This document shows, in pieces, positions 28,362 to 37,618 of a DNA stretch of 51,087 nt. Source of the DNA: Clostridiales bacterium (GTDB lineage Bacteria > Bacillota > Clostridia > Lachnospirales > Lachnospiraceae). Numbering within the stretch: position 1 is the first letter of the stretch; each line of letters opens with the position of its first letter. Location: the NCBI GenBank assembly GCA_029100885.1, contig JAQXPY010000147.1, positions 1 to 51,087 of the forward strand, read 5' to 3'. Made by a program: the position numbers and the translations under genes. The notes beneath the pieces were generated by a model, which worked only from the letters and a program-made list of their open reading frames with translations, did not search any database and was not told the origin of the DNA.

Positions 28362-29531
28362 TTACTTTACGATCCTGACCCTGAGCATTCCTGAAATGCT
28401 TCTGATCTTTTCCAGCGCCTCATCCGATATTCTGCTGTCGATATCAATGAGAGTGTATGCATATTTATCACGGCTTGCATTCTGCATATTTGCAATGTTG
28501 CACTGATCCTCTCCCATGATAGCCGTAAGCTGTCCGAGCATATTCGGAACATTTCTGTGAAGGCAGGCAATTCTCGATTCCGACTTGCATTTTCCCGCAT
28601 TTATATCCGGGAAGTTTGCCGAATGACTGATATTGCCGTTGTCAAGATAATCCTGAAGCTCCTCGACTGCGAGCTTTGCACAGTTATCCTCTGCCTCCTC
28701 TGTCGATGCTCCAAGATGCGGCGTTACTATGGTGTTTTTCATTTTAACTGTCCTGATCCCCGGGAAATCAGTCACATATTTTGCGACCTTTCCGCTTTCC
28801 AGTGCAGCCGCAATGTCCTCGTCGTTTACAACGAATTCTCTTGAGAAATTGAGTATCTTGACTCCGTCCTTCATTCTTGCAAAGGTAAGCTTGTTAAGAA
28901 GATCTCTGCTTGAATCGACTGCCGGCACATGAACGGTAATGAAATCACAGACCTCAGCCAGCTCCTCCATGGTCTCCGCATGTCTGATCTCTCTCTTAAG
29001 TCTCCATGCGGCATTGACGGAAATATACGGATCATAGCCGTAGACCTCCATGCCGAGAGACACGCACATATTTGCGACTATAATACCTATGGCGCCGAGT
29101 CCTATAACTCCGATCTTCTTTCCGATGACCTCATTTCCGGCAAAGGCCTTCTTTTCCTTTTCTGTTCTTGCCGCAATATCGGGATCGTCGGCATTAGCCC
29201 TGACCCATTCGATTCCTCCGATAATATCTCTGGAGGCCAGCATCAGTCCGGTAAGAACCATCTCCTTTACCGCATTCGCATTGGCTCCAGGAGTATTCAT
29301 TACAACGATGCCCTGCTCCGTACATCTGTCTATCGGAATGTTATTAAGTCCTACACCGGCTCTGGCAATAGCTCTGAGAGACTGCGGAAACTCCATATCA
29401 TGCATCTTCTGGGATCTTACGAGAGCTCCGTGAGCCTGATTAAAATCATGTGTGATGGTGTAGCCGTCTCTGAATTCCCTTAATCCGTAATCGCTGATAT
29501 TATTTAATAGAAAAATCTTTCTGTTTTTCAT
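28362..29531 (-). CDS. serA: D-3-phosphoglycerate dehydrogenase with C-terminal ACT domain
   Basis: RAGVGLNNIPIDRCTEQGIVVMNTPGANANAVKEMVL, GVIGLGAIGIIVAN, ACT-like C-terminus. Start chosen at MKNRKIFLLN after GGAGAA. Confidence 0.92.
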   Translation of the reverse strand: MKNRKIFLLNNISDYGLREFRDGYTITHDFNQAHGALVRSQKMHDMEFPQSLRAIARAGVGLNNIPIDRCTEQGIVVMNTPGANANAVKEMVLTGLMLASRDIIGGIEWVRANADDPDIAARTEKEKKAFAGNEVIGKKIGVIGLGAIGIIVANMCVSLGMEVYGYDPYISVNAAWRLKREIRHAETMEELAEVCDFITVHVPAVDSSRDLLNKLTFARMKDGVKILNFSREFVVNDEDIAAALESGKVAKYVTDFPGIRTVKMKNTIVTPHLGASTEEAEDNCAKLAVEELQDYLDNGNISHSANFPDINAGKCKSESRIACLHRNVPNMLGQLTAIMGEDQCNIANMQNASRDKYAYTLIDIDSRISDEALEKIRSISGMLRVRIVK

Positions 29532-29565
29532 GACGTTTTCTCCGTAAATTATCCAGTTATAAAAA

Positions 29566-30645
29566 TCAATGCTTTTTTTCAAAGTCTTCCATTACGCTGA
29601 CAAGTCTTGCCACGCCCTCATACGGCATTGCATTGTATATCGAAGCCCTCATTCCTCCGACAGTTCTGTGACCCTTAATATTTCTGATATCCGCCTTTGT
29701 ACATGCGGCAATGAATTCCTTGTCGAGGTCAGCATTGCCCGTTACAAACGGGACATTCATCAATGAACGTGAATCCTTGCGTACCGTTCCCCTGAACAAA
29801 GCAGAATTATCCAGATAATCATACAGGAGCGCAGCCTTTTTCTCATTTCTTTCCTTCATCGCAGTAAGACCGCCGTTTCTCTTTATCCACTCGAACACCT
29901 TGCCGCAGACATAGATAGCCCAGGTATTTGGAGTATTGTACATCGAGTCGTTATCTGCCTGTGTCTTCCATTTAAGCATGGTAGGTGTATACTCGAGACA
30001 TTCGTCTGTTATGAGATCCTCCCTGATTACCGAAACAACAAGTCCGGCCGGTCCTGCATTTTTCTGGACTCCGGCGTAGATCACACCGTATTTTGAGACA
30101 TCCAGCGGCTCCGATACAAACATCGAGGATACATCCGCAACCAGAGTCTTTCCCTTGGTATTCGGAAGCTGAGGATATCTTGTTCCGTAGATAGTATTGT
30201 TCTGGCAGATATAAACATAATCGGCATCCTCTGATACCGGAAGATCCTCCACATCAGGAATATAGGAGAACATGCTGTCCTCCGAGGATGCAATGACATT
30301 TACCTTTCCGTACAGCTTTGCTTCCTGAATAGCCTTTTTGGTCCAGTTTCCGGTATTGATATAGTCTGCGACTCTGTTTTTCATCAGGTTCATCGGAACC
30401 GCCGCAAACTGCTGCGATGCACCTCCCTGAATGAACAGCACACGGTAATTATCAGGTATTTCCATAATATCCCTAAGTGTCTGCTCCGTGCCGTGAAGTA
30501 TAGCCTCAAAGTCACCGGACCTGTGACTCATTTCCATAACGCTCATTCCTGAGGCTCCGTACTCAAGCATCTCCGACTGTATCTCTCTCAGAACCTCCTC
30601 GGGCATCACTGCCGGCCCCGCACTAAAATTATATACTCTGCTCAT
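29566..30645 (-). CDS. serC: phosphoserine aminotransferase
   Basis: VYNFSAGPAVMPEEVLREIQSEML, GVIYAGVQKNAGPAGLVVSVIREDL, KGHRTVGGMRASIYNAMP. Confidence 0.96.
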   Translation of the reverse strand: MSRVYNFSAGPAVMPEEVLREIQSEMLEYGASGMSVMEMSHRSGDFEAILHGTEQTLRDIMEIPDNYRVLFIQGGASQQFAAVPMNLMKNRVADYINTGNWTKKAIQEAKLYGKVNVIASSEDSMFSYIPDVEDLPVSEDADYVYICQNNTIYGTRYPQLPNTKGKTLVADVSSMFVSEPLDVSKYGVIYAGVQKNAGPAGLVVSVIREDLITDECLEYTPTMLKWKTQADNDSMYNTPNTWAIYVCGKVFEWIKRNGGLTAMKERNEKKAALLYDYLDNSALFRGTVRKDSRSLMNVPFVTGNADLDKEFIAACTKADIRNIKGHRTVGGMRASIYNAMPYEGVARLVSVMEDFEKKH

Positions 30646-30682
30646 GATTCTTCTCCTGGTTTTAAGAATTCATTTATGCTGC

Positions 30683-30729
30683 ATATTGTATAAATAAAGA
30701 CGTTTTATTTTTTATATTTTATACAATAT
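30683..30729. promoter_or_regulatory. split inverted repeat upstream of serC
   Basis: ATATTGTATAAA (30683-30694) and TTTATACAATAT (30718-30729), perfect 12-bp arms 35 bp apart. Confidence 0.55.
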
Positions 30730-30816
30730 CAGTTCATCTCTTTAAATTAATAGTATATCTCGGCTATTGATTTTTATCAACTTATTATTATCCCAAACGA
30801 TCTTATGAAGCACAAC

Positions 30817-31719
30817 TTAGAAAGCAAGAGCCTTCCCTGCTGCGTCCGCAATATCCGACGCAAGTATGCTGTGACAGCCCTTTTCTGCAGCGGCTATTGA
30901 CCCGGCTCTGCCGTGAAGCCAAACTGCCACCGGGACAGCGTCCGCTGTATTCCCTCTGAGCACTCCGGTTATTCCGGCAATGAATCCGCACAGTACATCT
31001 CCGGAGCCCGCCTTGGCCATAGCTCCGCAGCCGCTGTCCGAGAGAATGGATTTTTCTCCAGCCACGGCAGTAATGTTATCCTTTAGCACAACAGTAACAT
31101 TTTTATGCTTCTCTCTGTATCTCCTGGCACATCCCATGGGATCCCTTTTTATATCTTCCGCCTTCGAACCGGTCAGTCTTCCCATCTCACCGATATGGGG
31201 TGTGATTACTGTATTCCTGCACAGGCCCCCGGGATCTCTCCCGGATTCGGCAATAATATTCAGGGCGTCAGCATCCAGAATGAGAAGTTCCTTATCCCGC
31301 AGTCGCCTCCTGATATCCTCTTCATACAGCAGAGCCATGAGAGCTTCGGCATAATCCGACCTGGACAGACCGGAGCCCACAGAAATATAATCAGCCCATC
31401 CCACAGCCCTGACAAGCTCATCCCTGTCTATGGATCCGTCAGGCTTATCCGCTGTCGAATACATTGCCTCCGGAAGAGATGTCTGCAGAATGCTCCTGTT
31501 TGCCTCAGGTCCGAAGACCCGGACCATTCCTATCCCCGTTCTGAATGCACCGATACAGTTAAGATATGCCGCTCCTGCCATTCCTTTGCTTCCGGCGATC
31601 ACGAGCAGGCGCCCGTAGGTTCCCTTGTTTGCTTTTGGATCTCTGTTTTTCAAGCTGTCTTCATTTTCCTTAAGCAGCGTCTCTATATCTGTCATTTTTC
31701 GTACCGCCTGTCCTGACAC
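30817..31719 (-). CDS. nnrD: ADP/ATP-dependent NAD(P)H-hydrate dehydratase
   Basis: KGTYGRLLVIAGSKGMAGAAYLNCIGAFRTGIGMVRVF, VITPHIGEMGRL, GCGAMAKAGSGDVLCGFIAGI. Confidence 0.9.
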   Translation of the reverse strand: MSGQAVRKMTDIETLLKENEDSLKNRDPKANKGTYGRLLVIAGSKGMAGAAYLNCIGAFRTGIGMVRVFGPEANRSILQTSLPEAMYSTADKPDGSIDRDELVRAVGWADYISVGSGLSRSDYAEALMALLYEEDIRRRLRDKELLILDADALNIIAESGRDPGGLCRNTVITPHIGEMGRLTGSKAEDIKRDPMGCARRYREKHKNVTVVLKDNITAVAGEKSILSDSGCGAMAKAGSGDVLCGFIAGITGVLRGNTADAVPVAVWLHGRAGSIAAAEKGCHSILASDIADAAGKALAF

Positions 31720-31730
31720 CGGTCACCCCT

Positions 31731-32810
31731 TCACACTCTTTTGGCAGTTACTCCTGCCCACTCTCCGAGAGTATTCACCTCAAGAATCTCCCATGCAGGA
31801 TTGGCCTCAAATGCCGAGATCACCTCCTGCAGCTTTGTATCTATGATTCCGGAAGTGATAAATATGCCGCCCTTTTTGCAGAAAACATCCGTTACTCCGG
31901 CCGAAGCAAGCATCACTATCACCGGAGCCAGAATGTTGGCTATGACCACATCATAGCCTTCCGGGGATTTTTCCCTTACTGAGTCTCTTACATTGTCATC
32001 TCCGATGATATTTCCCATTATCAGTGCAAACTGACTGTCGGTGATTCCGTTATATCCCGCATTATCCCTTATGGAAGGCTCGCACATCTCATCCAGCTCG
32101 GTTGCCGCCGCCATTTTTGCCCCGCAGCTTATCGCGGCTATGGCAAGGATACCGCTTCCGGTGCCTATGTCCAGAACCGTATCTCCGTGTGAAACATATT
32201 TTTCAACTGCCCCAAGACAAAGTCTGGTCGTTTCATGGGAGCCTGTGCCGAAGGCAGTTCCCGGATCTATCTCTATGATCTTTAACGCTCCCTCCGCAAA
32301 TTCCTCTGCGGTCTCTTCCGGTATCTCCTCCCAGGAAGGCTTTATCAAAAATCCACCTGTCCTGATAGGCTTAAAATACTGCTTCCAGCTGTTTCTCCAG
32401 TCTGTATCCTCCGTGGTACCGATCTCAATGCTGCCCTCTCCTATATTCATATAGGTACGCATTTCATCAAGCTCCGCCCTTACGGTATTGAGAAGCTCTT
32501 CTATCTCCTCCTCTTTCCACAGTCTGTCGGCTATGGTGTAGGAAAGATCTGCTCCCGCCGGATCCGCAGAATGCTCCAGTGCGGCATCCCCGTCCTCATA
32601 TAAATGAAGAAAAAAGCTCAGTCTGGCTGTTCCGTCGTCTTCCCCTATATCCGGCAGTATATCAATAAACATTCCCTTCGTATCCGAATCCGACAGCGGT
32701 ACCTTGTCCTCGATCTGAACTCCCTCTACTCCGTTTTCACTGAGCATCAGGCTGATCATATCTTCTGCTTCAGTCGTTGTATTGATCGTATATTTTCTCC
32801 ATTTCATCAT
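31731..32810 (-). CDS. prmA: ribosomal protein L11 methyltransferase
   Basis: IEIDPGTAFGTGSHETTRLCLGAVEKYV, GDTVLDIGTGSGILAIAAISCGA, VIANILAPVIVML. Confidence 0.94.
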   Translation of the reverse strand: MMKWRKYTINTTTEAEDMISLMLSENGVEGVQIEDKVPLSDSDTKGMFIDILPDIGEDDGTARLSFFLHLYEDGDAALEHSADPAGADLSYTIADRLWKEEEIEELLNTVRAELDEMRTYMNIGEGSIEIGTTEDTDWRNSWKQYFKPIRTGGFLIKPSWEEIPEETAEEFAEGALKIIEIDPGTAFGTGSHETTRLCLGAVEKYVSHGDTVLDIGTGSGILAIAAISCGAKMAAATELDEMCEPSIRDNAGYNGITDSQFALIMGNIIGDDNVRDSVREKSPEGYDVVIANILAPVIVMLASAGVTDVFCKKGGIFITSGIIDTKLQEVISAFEANPAWEILEVNTLGEWAGVTAKRV

Positions 32811-33052
32811 TCGTCTCCTTTTACAAACAGCAGCCCCTGTCAGCTCCTTTTATTTTTTTGTATTATCCTGACCTGCTTCTTTTGTTCATGAACCGTAAGA
32901 CTGCAGGAAAGACCGCCAATAAAACCGGTCAATGAAATTTTTGACCTTGGAACAGGGATGTGATAAAATCATAACTGCCTCTGAGATCTTTTAAAGTTCT
33001 CTGCGGTCTCATCAGTTTATCACTACATTTTATGCTTCATCAAGGAGTTTTT

Positions 33053-33571
33053 ATGGATCAGACAAAAAATCAGAATCAGACCGTTTCCAAAGCGCCGCGT
33101 GGGGAAAAGAAAACACTTCACAGACATTTTAAGGAAAACATGTACAGGCTGATGGATTTTCTTCACTGCTTTATTTCATTAACGATAGTTATCGCTATCC
33201 TTATTACTCTTTTCAGTATTCCCGAACAGCTTGCACGTCTTACGGATGTTGAATCAAAGAGCCTGATAACCTTTCTGGAATACGTCATCAATGTAATAAT
33301 TGCTGTTGAGCTTATTCACGTGCTGCTGCACCAGTCTCTGGATACTATTGTAGAGATCCTTTCCCTTGCGATAACCAGAGAGCTTATCCTGGAGAGAATG
33401 CATACATATGAGCTCTTTATTGGCGTTGCAGCAATAGCGCTGCTGTTTGTAATCAGAAAGTTCCTGTTTATTTCAGCAAAAGACAGAGAAAAGCATTCCG
33501 CTTCCGAGTATATTATCGGAGAGGAGGTTCCGGATCAGGCAGAGGATCAGACTATCAGCTCTCATCTTTGA
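33053..33571 (+). CDS. PsiE-family (phosphate-starvation-inducible) membrane protein
   Basis: Multi-TM protein with VINVIIAVELIHVLLHQSLDTIVEILSLAITRELI; start ATGGATCAGAC preceded by AAGGAG. Confidence 0.75.
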   Translation: MDQTKNQNQTVSKAPRGEKKTLHRHFKENMYRLMDFLHCFISLTIVIAILITLFSIPEQLARLTDVESKSLITFLEYVINVIIAVELIHVLLHQSLDTIVEILSLAITRELILERMHTYELFIGVAAIALLFVIRKFLFISAKDREKHSASEYIIGEEVPDQAEDQTISSHL

Positions 33572-33591
33572 ATCCTAAGCATTACTCGCAT

Positions 33592-33637
33592 AAAAAATCT
33601 GCACCGGCCGGTTTTGCCGCGGTGCAGATTTTTTTTA
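33592..33637. terminator. bidirectional intrinsic terminator
   Basis: AAAAAATCTGCACCG...CGGTGCAGATTTTTTTT between convergent genes. Confidence 0.92.
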
Positions 33638-33678
33638 AGCTGTTCCGTTGTCTGTCTGTCTGATTCTTCAGAGCCGTT

Positions 33679-34569
33679 TCAGAAATCTATCTCGCCCTCT
33701 ATCAATACATTGTCATTAGGTTCAAATACGACCTTTTTATATGCATCAATATCCATCTTTACGCCTGTCCAGTCAGAATGAATATCTCCGTTCTGCTTGA
33801 TTATGATATCGTACAGGATCGCATAAGTGATGCCGTCATCACCCTTTTCAATAATAGTCGAGTACGGAAGCGTCTTATGATAGGTCATATGAAGACCCTT
33901 ATACTCAAAATGGAAGCCGTTTCTCATTCGGCAGCCGTCAAGCCCCTTATAGGTAAAATAATGCTTGAGATCCTGAAGCACCGGATCTGCTTCCTGCTCG
34001 TAGAGATTCTCCGGAGTAGTATCGGTATAATCAAATCTGAACTGAACAGGTATTCCGTATTTCACGAAACGATCCGCATATGCCGTAAGCTGCTCCTTTG
34101 GATACTTTTTATACAGCACGCAGTTTACCCTTTTCTTTGCGGCAATACGTGAAAGCACCTCATCCGGTGATTCCTCAACATACTTTACCAGGTGCCTGGA
34201 AATATTAAAGCAGGTCACCTTATCCTTATTTCTCTCGGTAAATGCGATCATATCATCGGCAGAGTAATCCTGCTGAACCGGGAATGTCGTATTGATAAAA
34301 ATCCTGTGAGTATCGGGAATGCAGTCAAGCATCGTCTGAAGCGACTCTAAGTTCGCCATAGGCTCCCCGCCTGTAAATACAAAATCACAATATGGTGTGA
34401 TCGAGTTCATGAGCCTGATGCTCTCACAAATCTTCTCAAGGCTGAAGCCTGTCATATCTCCGTACTCTTCCTTGTTGATACAGAAAGGACAATGATTCTT
34501 GCAGTCATATGGAACAAATACAGTTACTGTTGCTCCGCCTTCTCTGGTTTTATATGGGTATTCTGCCAC
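33679..34569 (-). CDS. radical SAM protein of unknown function
   Basis: CKNHCPFC (CxxxCxxC) and FTGGEPMANL; no second cysteine cluster. Confidence 0.85.
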   Translation of the reverse strand: MAEYPYKTREGGATVTVFVPYDCKNHCPFCINKEEYGDMTGFSLEKICESIRLMNSITPYCDFVFTGGEPMANLESLQTMLDCIPDTHRIFINTTFPVQQDYSADDMIAFTERNKDKVTCFNISRHLVKYVEESPDEVLSRIAAKKRVNCVLYKKYPKEQLTAYADRFVKYGIPVQFRFDYTDTTPENLYEQEADPVLQDLKHYFTYKGLDGCRMRNGFHFEYKGLHMTYHKTLPYSTIIEKGDDGITYAILYDIIIKQNGDIHSDWTGVKMDIDAYKKVVFEPNDNVLIEGEIDF

Positions 34570-34762
34570 TTTATTTTTTCCCCTTCAATTAAGAATCTGC
34601 GAATCAGCCTCTTACCGATTGACACATTAATTCAGATTATAACATAAATCCGTCAGAAATAAAGTATTGTTATTCAAATAACAAAACCAATGAATAAGCC
34701 TGACGCAGGCAAAACAGGGGTTTTGACCGTCCGTTTCCTGCACGGACAGGCAGGCTGCATGC

Positions 34763-34793
34763 AAAAAGGAAGAGGCAGTTCCCTGTCTCTTCC
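34763..34793 (-). terminator. intrinsic terminator of the rnf operon
   Basis: Minus strand GGAAGAGACAG GGAA CTGCCTCTTCC followed by TTTTT. Confidence 0.8.
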
Positions 34794-34905
34794 CTGTTGT
34801 ACAATTCATACCGGTAATTTATGTCGGTAATTCATTCTGCTGTACGCATCCATGTATCGGCTCGTCTGAGATTCCATTCATGGATATGCGGCGGCGTATT
34901 CTTTC

Positions 34906-35706
34906 TTATTCACCCTTGAACATGTGAATGATCTTCTTAGGGCACTTGCTTGCGCAAAGTCCGCAGCCTACGCACTTGCTGTAGTCGATCTTTGCAACAT
35001 TTCCATCCATGGAGATAGCCTCCTTAGGACATGTCTTTACGCAGAGTGTACATCCGATACAGCCTGTCTTGCAGACATCCATAACAGCCTTGCCCTTGTC
35101 CTTATTTGCACAGTTTACTCTGTACTTTGAAGAAGCCGGCACAAGCTCGATAAGCTTACGAGGGCAGACCTTGATGCAGGCCTGACAGCCTGTACACTTA
35201 GACTCATCAACCTTTGCAACACCGTCAACGATGTGCATTGCATCAAAAGTACATGCCTTAACGCATGATCCGTGACCGAGACAGCCATAGTTGCAGGCCT
35301 TGTCTCCGGATCCGGGAACAGGACCCATGTTGTTGCAGTCGTCCGGACCTGTATAGTTATATCTCTTAGGTGCTGCCTCACAGGTTCCTGCGCACTTTAC
35401 AAATGCTACATTTCTCTCTGCTCCGCCGGCCTCAACTCCCATGATAGCTGCGATAGCATCCCAGCATGGCTTCTGTCCTACAGGACAAACGCTTACAGGA
35501 GCTGTTCCTTCATTGATGGCCTTAGCCGCGCCGTCACAACCAGGGAAGCCGCAGCCTCCGCAGTTATTGCCCGGAAGAGCCTCACGAATCGCAGCCTCTC
35601 TCGGATCTACTTCAACCTTGAACTTCTCACCGAAGATACCAAGTCCGATACCTACGATAATACCGGTCACTGCCACTACAGCAGCAGCAAAAATAATTCC
35701 TGTCAT
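34906..35706 (-). CDS. rnfB: Rnf electron transport complex subunit B
   Basis: NNCGGCGFPGCDGAAKAI and repeated ferredoxin motifs CTGCQACIKVCP, CIGCTLCVKTCP, CVGCGLCASKCP. Confidence 0.96.
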   Translation of the reverse strand: MTGIIFAAAVVAVTGIIVGIGLGIFGEKFKVEVDPREAAIREALPGNNCGGCGFPGCDGAAKAINEGTAPVSVCPVGQKPCWDAIAAIMGVEAGGAERNVAFVKCAGTCEAAPKRYNYTGPDDCNNMGPVPGSGDKACNYGCLGHGSCVKACTFDAMHIVDGVAKVDESKCTGCQACIKVCPRKLIELVPASSKYRVNCANKDKGKAVMDVCKTGCIGCTLCVKTCPKEAISMDGNVAKIDYSKCVGCGLCASKCPKKIIHMFKGE

Positions 35707-35724
35707 TTCGCAAACTCTCCTTCC

Positions 35725-36303
35725 TTATGAAATAACTCCGGAGAATCCGAAGAATGCTATTGACATAAGCGCTGCCGAAACGATAACGATCGGAACGCCC
35801 TGGAAACTCTTAGGAACATTGTTTCCTGCTGTATGCTCACGGATACCTGCAAGAAGCACGATAGCAATGAGATAACCTACAGCTGTAGCAAATCCGCATA
35901 CTACAGACTCAATGAAGTTGTAGCCGTTCTGAGCGTTTGTAAGAGCAACACCGAGAACTGCGCAGTTTGTTGTGATCAGAGGAAGGTAAATTCCAAGTGC
36001 GTTGTAAAGTGATACCATGCACTTGTGCATGAACATCTCAACGATCTGAACCAGAGCCGCAATTACAAGAATGAACACGATCGTCTTGAGATATACAAGA
36101 TCGAACGGAACAAGTACAAAATCGTAGATAAGGCTGGCAACGATAGTAGCCATTGTGATAACGAATACTACGGCTCCGCCCATACCTGCTGCAGTCTTAA
36201 CATCGGTCGATACACCGAGGAATGAACAGATACCAAGGAACTGGCTCAATACGACATTGCTTACAAGACATGCGCTGATCGCAATTACTATTAAATTCAT
36301 CAT
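35725..36303 (-). CDS. rnfA: Rnf complex subunit A
   Basis: VSNVVLSQFLGICSFLGVSTDVKTAAGMG, YLPLITTNCAVLGVALTN. Confidence 0.95.
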   Translation of the reverse strand: MMNLIVIAISACLVSNVVLSQFLGICSFLGVSTDVKTAAGMGGAVVFVITMATIVASLIYDFVLVPFDLVYLKTIVFILVIAALVQIVEMFMHKCMVSLYNALGIYLPLITTNCAVLGVALTNAQNGYNFIESVVCGFATAVGYLIAIVLLAGIREHTAGNNVPKSFQGVPIVIVSAALMSIAFFGFSGVIS

Positions 36304-36317
36304 ATCGATCCCCTCCC

Positions 36318-36977
36318 TTACTTAGCAGCTTCTTCACTGTCTGCTGAAGCGCATGAAGCGCAGTTTCCGCTGCAGCTCTTCTTTGCTCTCGGCATCTTAA
36401 GCTTGTTCTGCAGAGCAGTAAGTCCTGCATAAACAAAGAATGCGCCTGGAGCGAGAATGAAGATGGAGCAAGGAACATAGCTTGCAGGCATGATCTGAGC
36501 GCCGAAAATGGTTCCTGCGCCGATAAGCTCTCTTACAGCACCGATCATTATAAGAGCGATGGTGAAGCCGAGACCCATACCGATTCCGTCAAACAGTGAG
36601 ATCACCGGACCGTTCTTCATAGCGAAGGACTCAGCACGGCCGAGAATGATACAGTTAACAACGATAAGAGGAATATATACTCCGAGTGACTCGTACATCG
36701 AAGGTGTAAAGCCTGCCATGAGCATGTCAACGATAGTAACGAGCGACGCTACGATAACGATCTCTGCAGGAAGTCTCAGTCTGTCAGGAATGAGCTTTCT
36801 GAGTGCTGCAATGATCATATTAGAGAAAACAAGAACCGCTGTTGTTGACAGTCCCATTCCCATGCCGTTGATTGCCGATGTGGTAACCGCAAGTGTAGGA
36901 CAGGTACCGAGCACAAGGACAAGCAGAGGGTTTTCTTTCCAGATACCATTATAAATTCTTTCTACATATTTATTCAT
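36318..36977 (-). CDS. rnfE: Rnf complex subunit E
   Basis: GIWKENPLLVLVLGTCPTLAVTTSAINGMGMGLSTTAVLVFSN, GVYIPLIVVNCIILGRAE. Confidence 0.95.
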   Translation of the reverse strand: MNKYVERIYNGIWKENPLLVLVLGTCPTLAVTTSAINGMGMGLSTTAVLVFSNMIIAALRKLIPDRLRLPAEIVIVASLVTIVDMLMAGFTPSMYESLGVYIPLIVVNCIILGRAESFAMKNGPVISLFDGIGMGLGFTIALIMIGAVRELIGAGTIFGAQIMPASYVPCSIFILAPGAFFVYAGLTALQNKLKMPRAKKSCSGNCASCASADSEEAAK

Positions 36978-36994
36978 GATGAACCCCCTTTCCC

Positions 36995-37618
36995 TTATTT
37001 AACGTAATTGTTTACAAAATACAGTGCAGCATTTGTGGCCTTTTCTACCGCTCCCGATGTGAAGGAAGCTCCGCTGATGGCATTGAACTGCTTATCTGTA
37101 GCTGTGCCGCTCTTGATCATTTCGATGGAGCCTGTTGCATCCTTGCCCACAAACTGATCTCTGAACGAAGCATCCTTTGCCTTAAGTCCGAGACCTACTG
37201 TCTCATTGATGGTCAGGAAACCGATACCGGTCACCTTTCCGTCATTGGATACGCCTACAGTCATCTTGATGTCTCCGCCGTATCCCTCTCCCGATGTGGA
37301 GATGATCATGTATCCTACTTCACTGCCTGATGCATCCTTAGCGATCATGGCATCATTGATGCTGAGCTTGCCGCTCTTGTTTCCAAGTCCCCAGCCCTCA
37401 ATATCAGCATTTGCAGCTTCTACCGCAGCTGTGAGCTCATCTGTGTTTTCAAAGCTTACTGCCTCAGGATAAACCTCTGCATAAGTTGCATTTGTGGCAG
37501 CGATCTGCGCCTGATTGATAGGCTCAAGTGTGATTGCGTGTACGGCTCCGAGTGCTACACCCGCAATAAGTGTAATAACGAACAGGATAGCCGCATCCTT
37601 TATTATTGTATTTTTCAT
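36995..37618 (-). CDS. rnfG: Rnf complex subunit G (FMN-binding)
   Basis: FMN-binding type C-terminus ...SGTATDKQFNAISGASFTSGAVEKATNAALYFV with SGAT-like flavinylation motif region. Confidence 0.93.
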   Translation of the reverse strand: MKNTIIKDAAILFVITLIAGVALGAVHAITLEPINQAQIAATNATYAEVYPEAVSFENTDELTAAVEAANADIEGWGLGNKSGKLSINDAMIAKDASGSEVGYMIISTSGEGYGGDIKMTVGVSNDGKVTGIGFLTINETVGLGLKAKDASFRDQFVGKDATGSIEMIKSGTATDKQFNAISGASFTSGAVEKATNAALYFVNNYVK

